This document shows, one piece after another, positions 25,380-35,394 of a stretch of 64,000 nt of DNA. Source of the DNA: JANOMH01 sp031422295 (GTDB lineage: Bacteria > Pseudomonadota > Alphaproteobacteria > Rhodobacterales > Rhodobacteraceae); assembly GCA_031422295.1 (NCBI GenBank), contig JANOQM010000009.1, positions 21,782 to 85,781 on the forward strand, in the 5' to 3' direction. How positions within the stretch are numbered: position 1 is the stretch's first letter; every line of letters starts with the position of its first letter. The notes under the pieces are model-generated. The model saw only the letters and a program-made list of their open reading frames with translations, did no database searches and had not been told where the DNA came from. The position numbers and the translations under genes are program-made.

Positions 25380-26144
25380 ATGTCGAACCTTTTGCCAATG
25401 ATTGCCAGATCTATCGTAGCGGCCCTGTTTCTGGCTCCGGCGCAGGCATCGGCTGACACAGCGCTGATCGCCGTTGCCACCAACTTTGCCCCGGTGGCCC
25501 AGATGTTGGCCCCTCGATTTAACGGCCTGACCGGGCATGAGGTGACGATCACTGCCGGGGCCACGGGTAAACTATATGCCCAGATTGCCCAAGCCGCCCC
25601 TTTTGACGCATTGCTGTCGGCTGACATTGCCACGCCGTCCCGGCTGATCGACGAAGGGTTTGCGGTGCCCGGCAGCCAGTTCACTTATGCAACCGGCAAC
25701 TTAGTTCTATGGAGCGCTGATCCCGCCCTGATTGGCCCGGATGGGCCTGCCGCATTGCGCGCCAGCGAACTGCGCTATGTCGCCATCGCCAATCCGGACC
25801 TTGCGCCCTACGGTCTGGCCGCCCAAGAGGTCTTGCAGGCACTGGGCCTGTGGGATGCAGTGCAGCCCAAAATTGTCATGGGTCAGAACATCGGCCAGAC
25901 TTTTGCGCTAATCGACAGCGGTGCGGCAGAACTGGGGTTTGTGGCCAGCTCGGCGCTGATTGATCGGTCAATTGGCGGCAGCCGCTGGGATGTGCCCGCC
26001 AGCTTGCATGCGCCGATTACCCAAGATGCGGTTTTGCTGACCCATGGGGCTGAAAACCCGGCGGCATTGGCGTTTCTGGCCTATCTGCAATCACCCGCCG
26101 CCACGGCACTGATCGCGGCGCAGGGCTATGGGGCTGGCCCGTGA
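25380..26144 (+). CDS. modA: Molybdate ABC transporter substrate-binding protein
   Basis: ModA captures molybdate (and tungstate) in the periplasm. The 254-residue protein has a signal peptide (MSNLLPMIARS...APAQASA) and the ModA pattern AVATNFAPVAQMLAPRFNG, TITAGATGKLYAQI, PFDALLSADIATPSRLI and AELGFVASSAL. The ATG at 25380 is preceded by an in-frame TTG that is less likely. Its stop overlaps the modB GTG start. No molybdenum-cofactor riboswitch fits in the short upstream region. Confidence 0.95.
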   Translation: MSNLLPMIARSIVAALFLAPAQASADTALIAVATNFAPVAQMLAPRFNGLTGHEVTITAGATGKLYAQIAQAAPFDALLSADIATPSRLIDEGFAVPGSQFTYATGNLVLWSADPALIGPDGPAALRASELRYVAIANPDLAPYGLAAQEVLQALGLWDAVQPKIVMGQNIGQTFALIDSGAAELGFVASSALIDRSIGGSRWDVPASLHAPITQDAVLLTHGAENPAALAFLAYLQSPAATALIAAQGYGAGP

Positions 26145-26815
26145 CCGCAGCCCTTGGCCCATTGTGGCTCAGTTTGCAAGTCGCGGCCTGCACCACATTG
26201 GTGCTGTTATTGCTAGGCACGCCATTGGCCTGGTGGCTGGCCCATACCCGGACCCGGATCAAACCAGTGATCGAGGCTGTGACCGCCCTGCCACTGGTCC
26301 TGCCGCCGACCGTATTGGGATTTTACCTGCTGCTGGCATTCAGCCCCGCTGCCCCGCTGGGGGCGGCATGGCTGGGGGTCACCGGGGGCACGCTGACATT
26401 TTCCTTTGCCGGACTGGTCGTCGCCTCGGCGCTGTATTCGTTGCCCTTCATGGTGCAACCCTTACAGTCCGCCTTTGAATCCATCGGGCGTGGCCCGCTG
26501 GAGGCTGCGGCAACTTTGGGGGCGGGCCCGCTGGACCGGTTCCTGACCGTGGCGACACCATTGGCCGGGCGTGGCTATCTGACGGCGATTGTGCTGACCA
26601 TGGCCCATACTTTGGGCGAATTCGGCGTCGTTCTGATGGTCGGTGGCAATATCCCCGGGCGGACTCAGGTTGTTTCAATTGCGATCTATGAACGGGTTGA
26701 AACGATTGATTATGCGCAGGCGCATCTGCTGTCGGCGATCCTGCTGGCGCTGTCATTCGCTGTGTTGCTGTTGGTCTATTCGGTCAATCGCCGTTTTCCG
26801 GTGCGGGTGGGGTAG
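26141..26815 (+). CDS. modB: Molybdate ABC transporter permease
   Basis: The 224-residue protein has five to six membrane helices and the permease loop that docks the ATPase, LEAAATLGAGPLDRFLTVATP. ALPLVLPPTVLGFYLLL and GNIPGRTQVVSIAIYERVE are characteristic of ModB. The GTG start lies in a GTGA overlap with modA, so translation is coupled. It forms the membrane channel with ModC on the inner face. Confidence 0.96.
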   Translation: MTAALGPLWLSLQVAACTTLVLLLLGTPLAWWLAHTRTRIKPVIEAVTALPLVLPPTVLGFYLLLAFSPAAPLGAAWLGVTGGTLTFSFAGLVVASALYSLPFMVQPLQSAFESIGRGPLEAAATLGAGPLDRFLTVATPLAGRGYLTAIVLTMAHTLGEFGVVLMVGGNIPGRTQVVSIAIYERVETIDYAQAHLLSAILLALSFAVLLLVYSVNRRFPVRVG

Positions 26816-26818
26816 CGG

Positions 26819-27910
26819 ATGGTGCTGTCGGTTGATATTACCCTGACCTTTGGTGCATTCACGCTGCGCCTGACCGAAGATATTGCGCTATCGGGGGTCA
26901 CTGCGGTATTTGGCCCCTCGGGTTGCGGCAAATCCAGCCTGCTGCGGGTTATTGCCGGGCTGGAGCGCGGGGCAGTGGGCCGGGTCGCATTAGGGGCCGA
27001 GGTCTGGCAGGATGACCGCGTCTTTGTGCCCCCCGAAGATCGTGAGCTGGGCTATGTGTTTCAGGATGCCCGGCTGTTTGCGCATCTGACCGTTGCCGGG
27101 AATTTGCAATTTGCCAGCCGCCGCGCCGGAAAGGCCGCTGGTTTTGCACCGGCAGAGGTGATCCGCGTGCTTGATCTGGACCCGTTGATGCCCCGCCGCC
27201 CGGACCAGCTGTCAGGCGGCGAAAAACAGCGCGTGGCGATTGGCCGGGCTTTGCTGTCCCGCCCGCGTTTGCTGATGCTGGACGAACCTTTGGCCGCTCT
27301 GGACGCCCTGCGTAAGGCCGAGATCCTGCCCTATCTGGAGCGGTTGGCGGCCGAGGCGAAAGTGCCGGTTTTGTATGTCAGCCATGCGGTGTCCGAAGTG
27401 GCCCGGCTGGCGACCAATCTGATTGTCATGCAGGCCGGAACAGTCACCCTGCGCGGCCCGCTGGCGCAGGTTTTGGCCGACCCTGCCGCCGTGCCGCTGA
27501 TGGGCGTGCGCGACGCAGGCGCAGTGCTGACCGGGCGGGTGGTCAGTTATGATCCGGTGGATCAGCTGACCGAACTGGCGCTGGACCGGGCCCGTCTGAT
27601 TTTGCCCGGCGCGTTAGGCCCGCTGGGCACGCGGGTTCGGGTCCGGGTTCCGGCGCAGGATGTGATTTTGTCTGTCAGCCCCCCGGTTGGCCTGTCCGCG
27701 CTGAATGTACTTCCGGTCACGATCACCGCAGTGGTGCCGGGGCAGGGGCCGGGCGTTGCGGTTGGGCTGGCCTGCGGGGCAGACTGGCTGCTGGCCCGGG
27801 TGACCCGGCGGTCCGTCGCAGCGATGGGTCTGCACGAGGGGATGCAGGTTTTTGCGATTCTCAAAGCCACGGCAGTGGGCCAGAATGATATTGGCGGGGC
27901 GGGGCGCTAA
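26819..27910 (+). CDS. modC: Molybdate ABC transporter ATP-binding protein
   Basis: The 363-residue protein has Walker A GPSGCGKSS (32-40), the ABC signature LSGGEKQR (131-138) and Walker B LLMLDE (151-156). It ends with a TOBE/molybdate-binding domain (from about 280) that senses oxyanion and can inhibit transport. It lies 3 bases after modB and closes the modABC operon. No ModE gene is seen in the window. Confidence 0.95.
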   Translation: MVLSVDITLTFGAFTLRLTEDIALSGVTAVFGPSGCGKSSLLRVIAGLERGAVGRVALGAEVWQDDRVFVPPEDRELGYVFQDARLFAHLTVAGNLQFASRRAGKAAGFAPAEVIRVLDLDPLMPRRPDQLSGGEKQRVAIGRALLSRPRLLMLDEPLAALDALRKAEILPYLERLAAEAKVPVLYVSHAVSEVARLATNLIVMQAGTVTLRGPLAQVLADPAAVPLMGVRDAGAVLTGRVVSYDPVDQLTELALDRARLILPGALGPLGTRVRVRVPAQDVILSVSPPVGLSALNVLPVTITAVVPGQGPGVAVGLACGADWLLARVTRRSVAAMGLHEGMQVFAILKATAVGQNDIGGAGR

Positions 27911-28061
27911 ATTCCCACTGAAATCGCCTGCTTTGATATCGATTTTTCCGATACCATATTTCTGATAATTGTTATTGCGAAAGCAACGCGTCCGGCTCAG
28001 GTTTGGCATCAGGAAAAAAGGCGCGAATGCGCTGGCATTTTGCATGAAGGGGAGTCTGACA

Positions 28062-29213
28062 ATGAAAACTTTGACGCAATCCTGTTCGGTTCTGGCGATG
28101 ATTGCCGTGGCCGCCACACCCACTTTGGCCCAAATGACCGAAGTCGGTGAAGGCGAAGGTGCGCTGAGCATCGTCGCTTGGGCCGGGTATATCGAACGCG
28201 GCGAGACCGACCCGACCTTTGATTGGGTCACCGGGTTTGAGGCTGCGACTGGCTGTATGGTGTCGGTCAAGACCGCCAATACCAGCGATGAAATGGTCGC
28301 GCTGATGAACGAAGGCGGCTTTGACTTGGTCACAGCCTCTGGCGACGCATCCCTGCGGCTGATCGCGGGCGAGCGGGTCCAGCCGATCAATGTGGACCTG
28401 ATCCCGTCATGGTCCACGGTTGATGAACGCCTGCAGAATGCCGGTTGGCATACCGTGGACGGCGTGCATTACGGCACCCCGTTTCTGTGGGGGCCGAACG
28501 TATTGATGTATAATACCGACGTTTTCCCCGAGCCGCCGACATCCTGGAATGTGGTGTTCGAGGAAATGATGCTGCCCGATGGTGCCACTAACAAAGGCCG
28601 GGTGCAGGCCTATGACGGTCCGATCCATGTGGCCGATGCGGCCCAATATCTGATGACGCACAAGCCGGAATTGGGCATCACTTCGCCTTATGAGTTGAAT
28701 GAAGAGCAATATGCCGCCGCTTTGGACCTGCTGCGCGTGCAACGCACACTAGTCAGCCGGTATTGGCATGATGCGTTCATCCAGATGGATGATTTCAAGA
28801 ACGAAGGCGTTGTCGCATCGGGGTCATGGCCGTTTCAGGTGAACATCCTGCAATCCGAAGGCTTGCCGATTGCGTCCACCATTCCGGCCGAAGGGGCCAC
28901 CGGCTGGGCTGATACGACCATGCTGGCCGTGGGCAGCGAACATCCGAACTGCGCCTATAAGTGGATGGAACATTCGTTGGCGTCCAACCTGCAGGCCGAT
29001 TTGTCGGTCTGGTTTGGTGGCAATCCGGTTGTGCCTGCGGCCTGTACCGATGGCCGGGGCATGCAAACCGCCGAAGGCTGCACGGCCAATGGGCTGGACA
29101 ACTTTGACCAGATCAAGTTCTGGACCACCCCTGTATCATCCTGCCCGGCAGGCGATTGCGTGCCGTATTATCGCTGGGTCAGCGATTATGTCGGCGTGAT
29201 CGGCGGGCGGTAA
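28062..29213 (+). CDS. PotD/PotF-like polyamine ABC transporter binding protein
   Basis: The 383-residue protein has a signal peptide (MKTLTQSCSVLAMIAVAATP then TLAQ) and a periplasmic binding fold. EGALSIVAWAGYIERGETDP and FDLVTASGDASLRLIAGERV fit the spermidine/putrescine group, and two Cys near the C-terminus (SSCPAGDC) may form a disulfide. A strong AAGGGGAG ribosome site precedes it. The genes after it (ATPase, two permeases, aminobutyraldehyde dehydrogenase) support putrescine or a related amine as the ligand. Confidence 0.9.
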   Translation: MKTLTQSCSVLAMIAVAATPTLAQMTEVGEGEGALSIVAWAGYIERGETDPTFDWVTGFEAATGCMVSVKTANTSDEMVALMNEGGFDLVTASGDASLRLIAGERVQPINVDLIPSWSTVDERLQNAGWHTVDGVHYGTPFLWGPNVLMYNTDVFPEPPTSWNVVFEEMMLPDGATNKGRVQAYDGPIHVADAAQYLMTHKPELGITSPYELNEEQYAAALDLLRVQRTLVSRYWHDAFIQMDDFKNEGVVASGSWPFQVNILQSEGLPIASTIPAEGATGWADTTMLAVGSEHPNCAYKWMEHSLASNLQADLSVWFGGNPVVPAACTDGRGMQTAEGCTANGLDNFDQIKFWTTPVSSCPAGDCVPYYRWVSDYVGVIGGR

Positions 29214-29221
29214 TTGCCCTT

Positions 29222-29269
29222 ACGCATGGGTTACACCCAGCCACCGTAGGGTGGGTGTAACCCATGCGT
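29222..29269. repeat. Perfect 18-bp inverted repeat between binding protein and ATPase genes
   Basis: acgcatgggttacaccca at 29222-29239 pairs with its exact complement at 29252-29269 around a 12-base loop. It stands right after the binding-protein stop and 25 bases before the ATPase start. In mRNA it would protect the abundant binding-protein message and lower downstream expression, a common arrangement in ABC operons. There is no T tract. A weaker relative is at 14630-14653. Confidence 0.85.
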
Positions 29270-29293
29270 CGTGTTATTTCAAAGGCTTACCCC

Positions 29294-30264
<971 letters not shown>

Positions 30265-30265
<1 letters not shown>

Positions 30266-31179
30266 TGGGGGCGGTGCTGGGGCGCATCTCGGACCAGTTC
30301 TGGCGCAATCCGCGCCTGTTGCTGCTGTTGCTGGTCCTGCCCCCGGCGCTGTGGCTGGGGGTCATTTATCTTGGCTCACTATTCGCCCTGCTGGCGCAAT
30401 CGTTTTTCTCGATTGACGAATTCAGCGGCATGATCAACCGCGAATTTACCCTGAAAACCTATGGCGAGCTGTTCCGCCCCAGTAATTTCGACATCATCCT
30501 GCGCACGGTGACGATGGCGGCGTTGGTCACGGTGGCCAGTGCGATTGTGGCTTTTCCCATCGCCTATTACGCCGCCCGCTATGCCCGGGGTCGCTGGAAA
30601 GCGGTGTTTTATTTGGGGGTTATGCTGCCCTTGTGGTCGTCCTATCTGGTCAAGGTTTACAGTTGGAAACTGATCCTGGCCAAAGAGGGGATCATCGGCT
30701 GGGCGTTTGAATCGCTGGGGATGACTTGGGTGCTGGAGGCATTTCTGGCGCTCCCGATCATCGGCGGCAATTCCCTGTCGGTCAGTGCCTTTGGCACCTT
30801 TATTGTGTTCCTGTATGTCTGGCTGCCCTTCATGATCCTGCCAATTCAGGCGTCACTGGAACGCATCGCGCCCTCGATGACCGAGGCGTCGGGCGATCTG
30901 GGGGCCACCCCGCGCCAGACCTTTCGGCACGTGCTGCTGCCCTTGGCCCTGCCTGGGGTCATCGCCGGGTCGATATTCACTTTTTCGCTGACCCTGGGGG
31001 ATTACATCATCCCGGGCATCATCGGCAATTCAGCGTTTTTCATCGGGCAGGCGGTGTCGTCCTATCAGGGCACTGCCGGGAATATCCCGCTGGCTGCGGC
31101 CTTTGCTGTGGTGCCGGTGCTGATCATGGTGATTTATCTGGCCGTGGCCAAACGGATGGGGGCATTTGATGCGCTCTGA
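30265..31179 (+). CDS. potB: Polyamine ABC transporter permease (PotB type)
   Basis: The 304-residue protein has six predicted helices and the EAA loop MTEASGDLGATPRQTFRHVL then LPLALPG. The N-terminal helix is followed by a periplasmic segment FSIDEFSGMINREFTLKTYG, typical of PotB/PotH. The ATG overlaps the ATPase stop (TGATG). It partners with the next gene as a heterodimeric channel. Confidence 0.92.
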
Positions 31180-31975
31180 TGCCGCCCCCTTGGGCCTGAA
31201 AATCGCCGCAGGGGCCGGGCTGCTATTCCTGCATGTCCCGATCCTGCTGATCTTCGTTTACGCCTTCACCACCGAGGCGCGGTCGTTTCAATGGCCGCCG
31301 CCGGGGTTCACTGTGAAGTGGTTCGGCGCGGCGTGGGAACGGCCCGATATCTGGCAGGCGCTGTCGCTGTCGGTGCGGGTGGCCGCCGTCTCGACGTTGA
31401 TCGCCATGGTGCTGGGCACGCTTTGCGCCGCCGCCGTCGCCCGCACGCGGTTTTTCGGGCGCGAGGCGATTTCGCTGCTGGTGATCCTGCCCATCGCCCT
31501 GCCGGGGATCATCACCGGGATTGCATTACGGTCGGCCTTCAACCTCGCCGATCTTAATTTTAGTTTCTGGACCATCGTGCTGGGGCACGCCACGTTCTGC
31601 ATTGTCGTGGTCTATAACAACGCCGTCGCCCGGTTCCGCCGCACGTCGGGATCGATGGTCGAGGCGTCGATGGATCTGGGGGCGAACGCGTTTCAGACCT
31701 TTCGCTACATCATCCTGCCCAACATCGCCACCGCCCTGCTGGCGGGGGGGATGCTGGCCTTTGCGCTGTCGTTTGACGAGGTGATCGTGACCACATTCAC
31801 CGCAGGGCCGCAGGCGACCTTGCCGATCTGGATGCTGGAAGAACTGGTCCGGCCCCGTGAACGGCCAGTCACTAATGTGGTGGCCATGGTCGTGGTCATC
31901 GTGACGTTTTTGCCCATTCTGGGGGCGTATTATCTGACCCAGGGCACCGATACGGTCGCTGGGTCTGGCAAGTGA
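31169..31975 (+). CDS. potC: Polyamine ABC transporter permease (PotC type)
   Basis: The 268-residue protein resembles PotC/PotI: FLHVPILLIFVYAF at the N-terminus, WPPPGFTVKWF in the first periplasmic loop, and the EAA loop MVEASMDLGANAFQTFRYII then LPNIA. Six helices are predicted. The ATG lies inside the end of the previous gene (11-base overlap); a TTG codon just before is also in frame. It is the last transporter gene before the aldehyde dehydrogenase. Confidence 0.92.
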   Translation: MRSDAAPLGLKIAAGAGLLFLHVPILLIFVYAFTTEARSFQWPPPGFTVKWFGAAWERPDIWQALSLSVRVAAVSTLIAMVLGTLCAAAVARTRFFGREAISLLVILPIALPGIITGIALRSAFNLADLNFSFWTIVLGHATFCIVVVYNNAVARFRRTSGSMVEASMDLGANAFQTFRYIILPNIATALLAGGMLAFALSFDEVIVTTFTAGPQATLPIWMLEELVRPRERPVTNVVAMVVVIVTFLPILGAYYLTQGTDTVAGSGK

Positions 31976-31984
31976 GGGACTGAT

Positions 31985-33409
31985 ATGGACACGCAAATGC
32001 TGATCGGCGGCGGGTTTGAAACCGGGACAGAAGTTGAGGAAAACATCCTGAACCCGCGCACGGGCACCTCGATCCTGATGATGCCCGAGGCGAGCAATGC
32101 CCAGATTGACCGCGCCGTTGCCGCCGCCCGCCGCGCATTCCCGGCATGGTCGCGCACCACGCCTGCGCATCGGTCGGGGTTGCTGTTGAAAATCGCCGAC
32201 CGGATCGAGGCCGAGGCTGACAGCTTTGCCGCATTAGAGGCGCTGAACTGTGGCAAGCCAATCAATGCCGCCCGCAACGACGAAATCCCGGCGATTGTCG
32301 ATTGTTACCGCTATTTCGCCGGGGCCGTGCGCAATATGCATGGGGCGCTGGCGGGGGAATATCTGGCGGGCCATACCAGCATGATCCGCCGCGATGCGAT
32401 TGGCGTCGTCGCATCCATCGCGCCGTGGAATTACCCGCTGATGATGATGGCGTGGAAACTGGCCCCGGCGCTGGCGGGGGGCAATACCGTGGTGTTGAAA
32501 CCATCGGAACAAACCCCGCTGACAGCCCTGAAAATGGCCCGGATATTTGCGGATATCCTGCCCGAAGGGGTGGTCAATATCATCGTCGGGCAGGGCGGGT
32601 CGGTTGGCAATACGCTGATCAACCATCCCGGCGTCGATATGGTGTCGATTACCGGCGATGTGGCGACGGGCAAAAAGGTACTGCAAGCGGCGTCAAAAAC
32701 CGTGAAACGCACCCATCTGGAACTGGGCGGCAAGGCCCCGGTCATCGTGTTTGATGATGCCGATCTGGACGCAGTGGTCGATGGCATGAAGGCGTTCAGC
32801 TATTACAACGCCGGGCAGGATTGCACCGCCGCTTGCCGGATTTATGCCGGGCCAAAGATTTATGACCGGCTGGTGGCCGATCTGTCGGCGGCTGCAGCGT
32901 CGATTGTTTATGGGCAGGCGGACGATTCCTTGAACGAAATTCCGCCGTTGATCAGCTTGCGCCAGCGCGACCGGGTCGCAAGCTTTGTGCAACGCGCCGC
33001 CGAGGTCAAGCATATCGAAGTGACTGCTGGCGGTAGCCCGCTGGACGGGCCGGGGTATTATTACAAACCCACCGTTATCGCCGGGGCCTTGCAAACCGAC
33101 GAGATTGTGCAGCGCGAAGTCTTTGGCCCGGTGGTCAGCATCACCCGGTTCGACGATGCCGATCAGGCGGTAACTTGGGCCAATGACAGCCCCTACGGCC
33201 TGGCCTCCAGCGTCTGGACCCGCGATGTGGGCCGCGCGCTGGAGGTGGCGTCACGGCTGCAATATGGGTGCACTTGGGTGAATACGCATTTCATGCTGGT
33301 CAATGAAATGCCGCACGGGGGCTTGAAACAATCGGGTTACGGCAAGGATATGTCGATGTATGCACTCGAGGATTATACTGCCGTGCGGCATGTGATGATC
33401 GCGCATTAG
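31985..33409 (+). CDS. patD: Gamma-aminobutyraldehyde dehydrogenase
   Basis: The 474-residue NAD-dependent aldehyde dehydrogenase has the general-base Glu in THLELGGKAP and the catalytic Cys in NAGQDCTAACR. The C-terminal block NTHFMLVNEMPHGGLKQSGY followed by GKDMSMYALEDYT closely follows that of PatD/Prr, which oxidises 4-aminobutanal from putrescine to GABA. It starts 9 bases after the permease gene. Substrate assignment rests on this block and on the polyamine transporter context. Confidence 0.9.
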   Translation: MDTQMLIGGGFETGTEVEENILNPRTGTSILMMPEASNAQIDRAVAAARRAFPAWSRTTPAHRSGLLLKIADRIEAEADSFAALEALNCGKPINAARNDEIPAIVDCYRYFAGAVRNMHGALAGEYLAGHTSMIRRDAIGVVASIAPWNYPLMMMAWKLAPALAGGNTVVLKPSEQTPLTALKMARIFADILPEGVVNIIVGQGGSVGNTLINHPGVDMVSITGDVATGKKVLQAASKTVKRTHLELGGKAPVIVFDDADLDAVVDGMKAFSYYNAGQDCTAACRIYAGPKIYDRLVADLSAAAASIVYGQADDSLNEIPPLISLRQRDRVASFVQRAAEVKHIEVTAGGSPLDGPGYYYKPTVIAGALQTDEIVQREVFGPVVSITRFDDADQAVTWANDSPYGLASSVWTRDVGRALEVASRLQYGCTWVNTHFMLVNEMPHGGLKQSGYGKDMSMYALEDYTAVRHVMIAH

Positions 33410-33792
33410 GCGCTGATCCCGATCGTCCCCCGCGCCGCCCGCGAACAGCCGATTGAGGCAGGGCCTGCGCTGGATGACCCATCATCAATATACATCCGCT
33501 GCACGGTTTGCCCGGACAAGCGCACGAAAAACGCCGAATAGCCGACATAGCCGCCAAAGCCGTTGGTCGCATTGATCTGGCCGCAGACAATGCGGCCCCC
33601 ATTGGACAGATCAAACCCCTGCCAGCCCCGGTATTCGGCGCTGTTAGGATCGCGCAGGTCCATCGCCAGCAGGGCCGCGACAAAGTCTTGCTCGGGCTGT
33701 TCCACCGGGCTGGGCAGGGCGGTCACCTCGACCTTTGGCGCGCAGGCCGCCAGAATTGCCACACCAAAGCCCATTGCCACAATCCGCCGCAT
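33406..33792 (-). CDS. Small hypothetical lipoprotein
   Basis: The 128-residue protein starts with a lipoprotein signal, MRRIVAMGFGVAILAACA, with the lipobox LAAC giving Cys about 17. The mature part contains FVAALLAMDLRDPNSAEYRG and IVCGQINATNGFGGYVGYSA, then FFVRL, resembling small outer-membrane or periplasmic lipoproteins of unknown role. Two further Cys (VCGQ and IGCS) could form a disulfide. Its stop overlaps the end of the convergent patD gene. It is divergent from the glutamine-synthetase-like gene. Confidence 0.82.
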   Translation of the reverse strand: MRRIVAMGFGVAILAACAPKVEVTALPSPVEQPEQDFVAALLAMDLRDPNSAEYRGWQGFDLSNGGRIVCGQINATNGFGGYVGYSAFFVRLSGQTVQRMYIDDGSSSAGPASIGCSRAARGTIGISA

Positions 33793-33836
33793 ATCCACCC
33801 CCGTTCAAACACCCGACAAGCAGTGAAACATCTTGA

Positions 33837-33851
33837 TTAACGAAGCGTTAA
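33837..33851. promoter_or_regulatory. Palindrome ttaacgaagcgttaa in a divergent promoter region
   Basis: A perfect 6+6 inverted repeat with a 3-base centre lies between the divergent lipoprotein gene (start 33792) and the glutamine-synthetase-like gene (start 33972). Its position 120 bases before the latter suits an operator for a dimeric regulator. No regulator gene is adjacent. Confidence 0.4.
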
Positions 33852-33971
33852 CAGCCCGGGGTCCCCTTGCTAGCCCTTCCCCCCGCTGCCCCCCTGTGCC
33901 ACAGTTCTGGGCGGAACAGGCCGGGGCGTATTTGCCCTGCTGCCCCTTATTTGAATGAAAGAAGTGCCGAT

Positions 33972-35336
33972 ATGCCTGCCAATCTGACCTTTGACCAACT
34001 CAAGGATGCCGTCGCCAATGGCACGATCGACACGGTTTTGACCTGTCTGGTCGATATGCAGGGCCGTCTGGTCGGCAAACGGTTCCACGCCGCCCATTTC
34101 GTCGCGGGTGGATATGAGGAAACCCATGGCTGCAATTATCTGCTGGCCACCGATATCGAAATGAACACCGTGCAGGGGTTCAAAGCGACGAACTGGGCTG
34201 CGGGTTATGGCGATTATGTGCATAAACCCGACCTGTCCACCCTGCGGCTGATCCCATGGATGCCGGGCACGGCGATGGTGATGTGCGACGTCCTCGACCA
34301 CCATACCTATGAACCCGTCCCACATTCGCCCCGCGCGGTCCTGAAACGGCAGATCGGGCGTGCCAAGGCGCTGGGGTTCGATGTGATGATGGCGACCGAG
34401 CTGGAATTTTTCGTGTTCGAGCAGGCGTTTAACGTGCTGTTTGATGCCAATTATGCGGGCCTGCAAACGCTGGGCCGCTATAATGTGGATTACGGGATTT
34501 TCGGGACCTCAAAGGAAGAAGACCTGATGCGCGCCATGCGCAATGGGCTATTCGGCGCGGGCATTCCGGTCGAATGCTCCAAAGGCGAGGCTGAGGCCGG
34601 GCAGGAAGAGATCAACATCAAATATTCCGATGCGCTGGACACGGCGGATATGCATTCGATCACCAAGAATGCCTGCAAGGAAATCGCGTTTCAGCATGGC
34701 CGGTCAGTAACCTTCATGGCGAAATACCGGACCGACCGGGCCGGGTCATCGTCGCATATCCACCAGTCGCTGTGGCGCGACGGCAAACCGGCGTTTCTGG
34801 ACAAAGATGCGCATCACGGCATGTCCCAGACGATGCAGCATTATGTGGCGGGACTTTTGGCGCATGCGTCGGATGTCACGTATTTCCTGGCCCCCTATGT
34901 CAACAGTTACAAACGCTTCGTCGTGGGTTTGTTCGCGCCCACCAAAGCGGTCTGGTCCACCGATAACCGCACCGCCGGCTACCGGGTTTGCGGCGCTGAA
35001 ACCAAGGGGATCCGGATCGAATGCCGGGTGGGCGGGGCCGACCTGAACCCCTATCTGGCGATGGCGGCACAACTGGCTGCCGGGCTGGACGGGATCGAAC
35101 GGAAACTGGTGCTGGAACCCGAAATGACGGGTGACGTCTATGCCGCCGGGCAGGCCCGCGAAATTCCCAAAAACCTGCGCCATGCCGGGGATTTGCTGGA
35201 TGCATCCGCCATGTTGCGGGCCGCCATGGGCGATGATGTCATCGACCATTACGTCCATGCCGCCCGGTGGGAGATCGAGGAACAAGACCGCATCGTCACC
35301 GATTGGGAGCTGATGCGCGGGTTCGAGCGGGCTTGA
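33972..35336 (+). CDS. Glutamine-synthetase-like gamma-glutamylation enzyme (PuuA/GlnT type)
   Basis: The 454-residue protein has the ligase core of glutamine synthetases: the metal Glu segment ATELEFFVFEQAF, EAEAGQEEINIKY, the ammonia-side GSSSHIHQSLW, and RIECRVGGADLNPYLAMAA. The short N-terminal domain and length match PuuA, GlnT and IpuC relatives, which glutamylate amines rather than ammonia. Beside polyamine transport and two dehydrogenases, a role in gamma-glutamylating putrescine or an amino alcohol is likely. The start at 33972 follows AGAAGTG; the upstream frame is intergenic. Confidence 0.88.
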   Translation: MPANLTFDQLKDAVANGTIDTVLTCLVDMQGRLVGKRFHAAHFVAGGYEETHGCNYLLATDIEMNTVQGFKATNWAAGYGDYVHKPDLSTLRLIPWMPGTAMVMCDVLDHHTYEPVPHSPRAVLKRQIGRAKALGFDVMMATELEFFVFEQAFNVLFDANYAGLQTLGRYNVDYGIFGTSKEEDLMRAMRNGLFGAGIPVECSKGEAEAGQEEINIKYSDALDTADMHSITKNACKEIAFQHGRSVTFMAKYRTDRAGSSSHIHQSLWRDGKPAFLDKDAHHGMSQTMQHYVAGLLAHASDVTYFLAPYVNSYKRFVVGLFAPTKAVWSTDNRTAGYRVCGAETKGIRIECRVGGADLNPYLAMAAQLAAGLDGIERKLVLEPEMTGDVYAAGQAREIPKNLRHAGDLLDASAMLRAAMGDDVIDHYVHAARWEIEEQDRIVTDWELMRGFERA

Positions 35337-35362
35337 CTCCAAAAAAGGTGATATACTATAGT
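35333..35362 (+). promoter_or_regulatory. Promoter of the toxin-antitoxin pair
   Basis: TTGACT (35333-35338) and TATAGT (35357-35362) are separated by 18 bases. The -35 box overlaps the stop region of the preceding ligase gene, showing the cassette brings its own promoter. The -10 region merges with the palindrome at 35361-35374. Confidence 0.55.
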
Positions 35363-35374
35363 TACTATAGTAAC
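35361..35374. promoter_or_regulatory. Palindromic operator gttactatagtaac
   Basis: A perfect 14-bp palindrome overlaps the predicted -10 box and start region. An adjacent half-site, actatagt at 35355-35362, extends it to the left. Its place fits autorepression by the antitoxin or toxin-antitoxin complex, as in most type II systems. Confidence 0.6.
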
Positions 35375-35394
35375 CGCAGTTTATGGAGTGTGAT

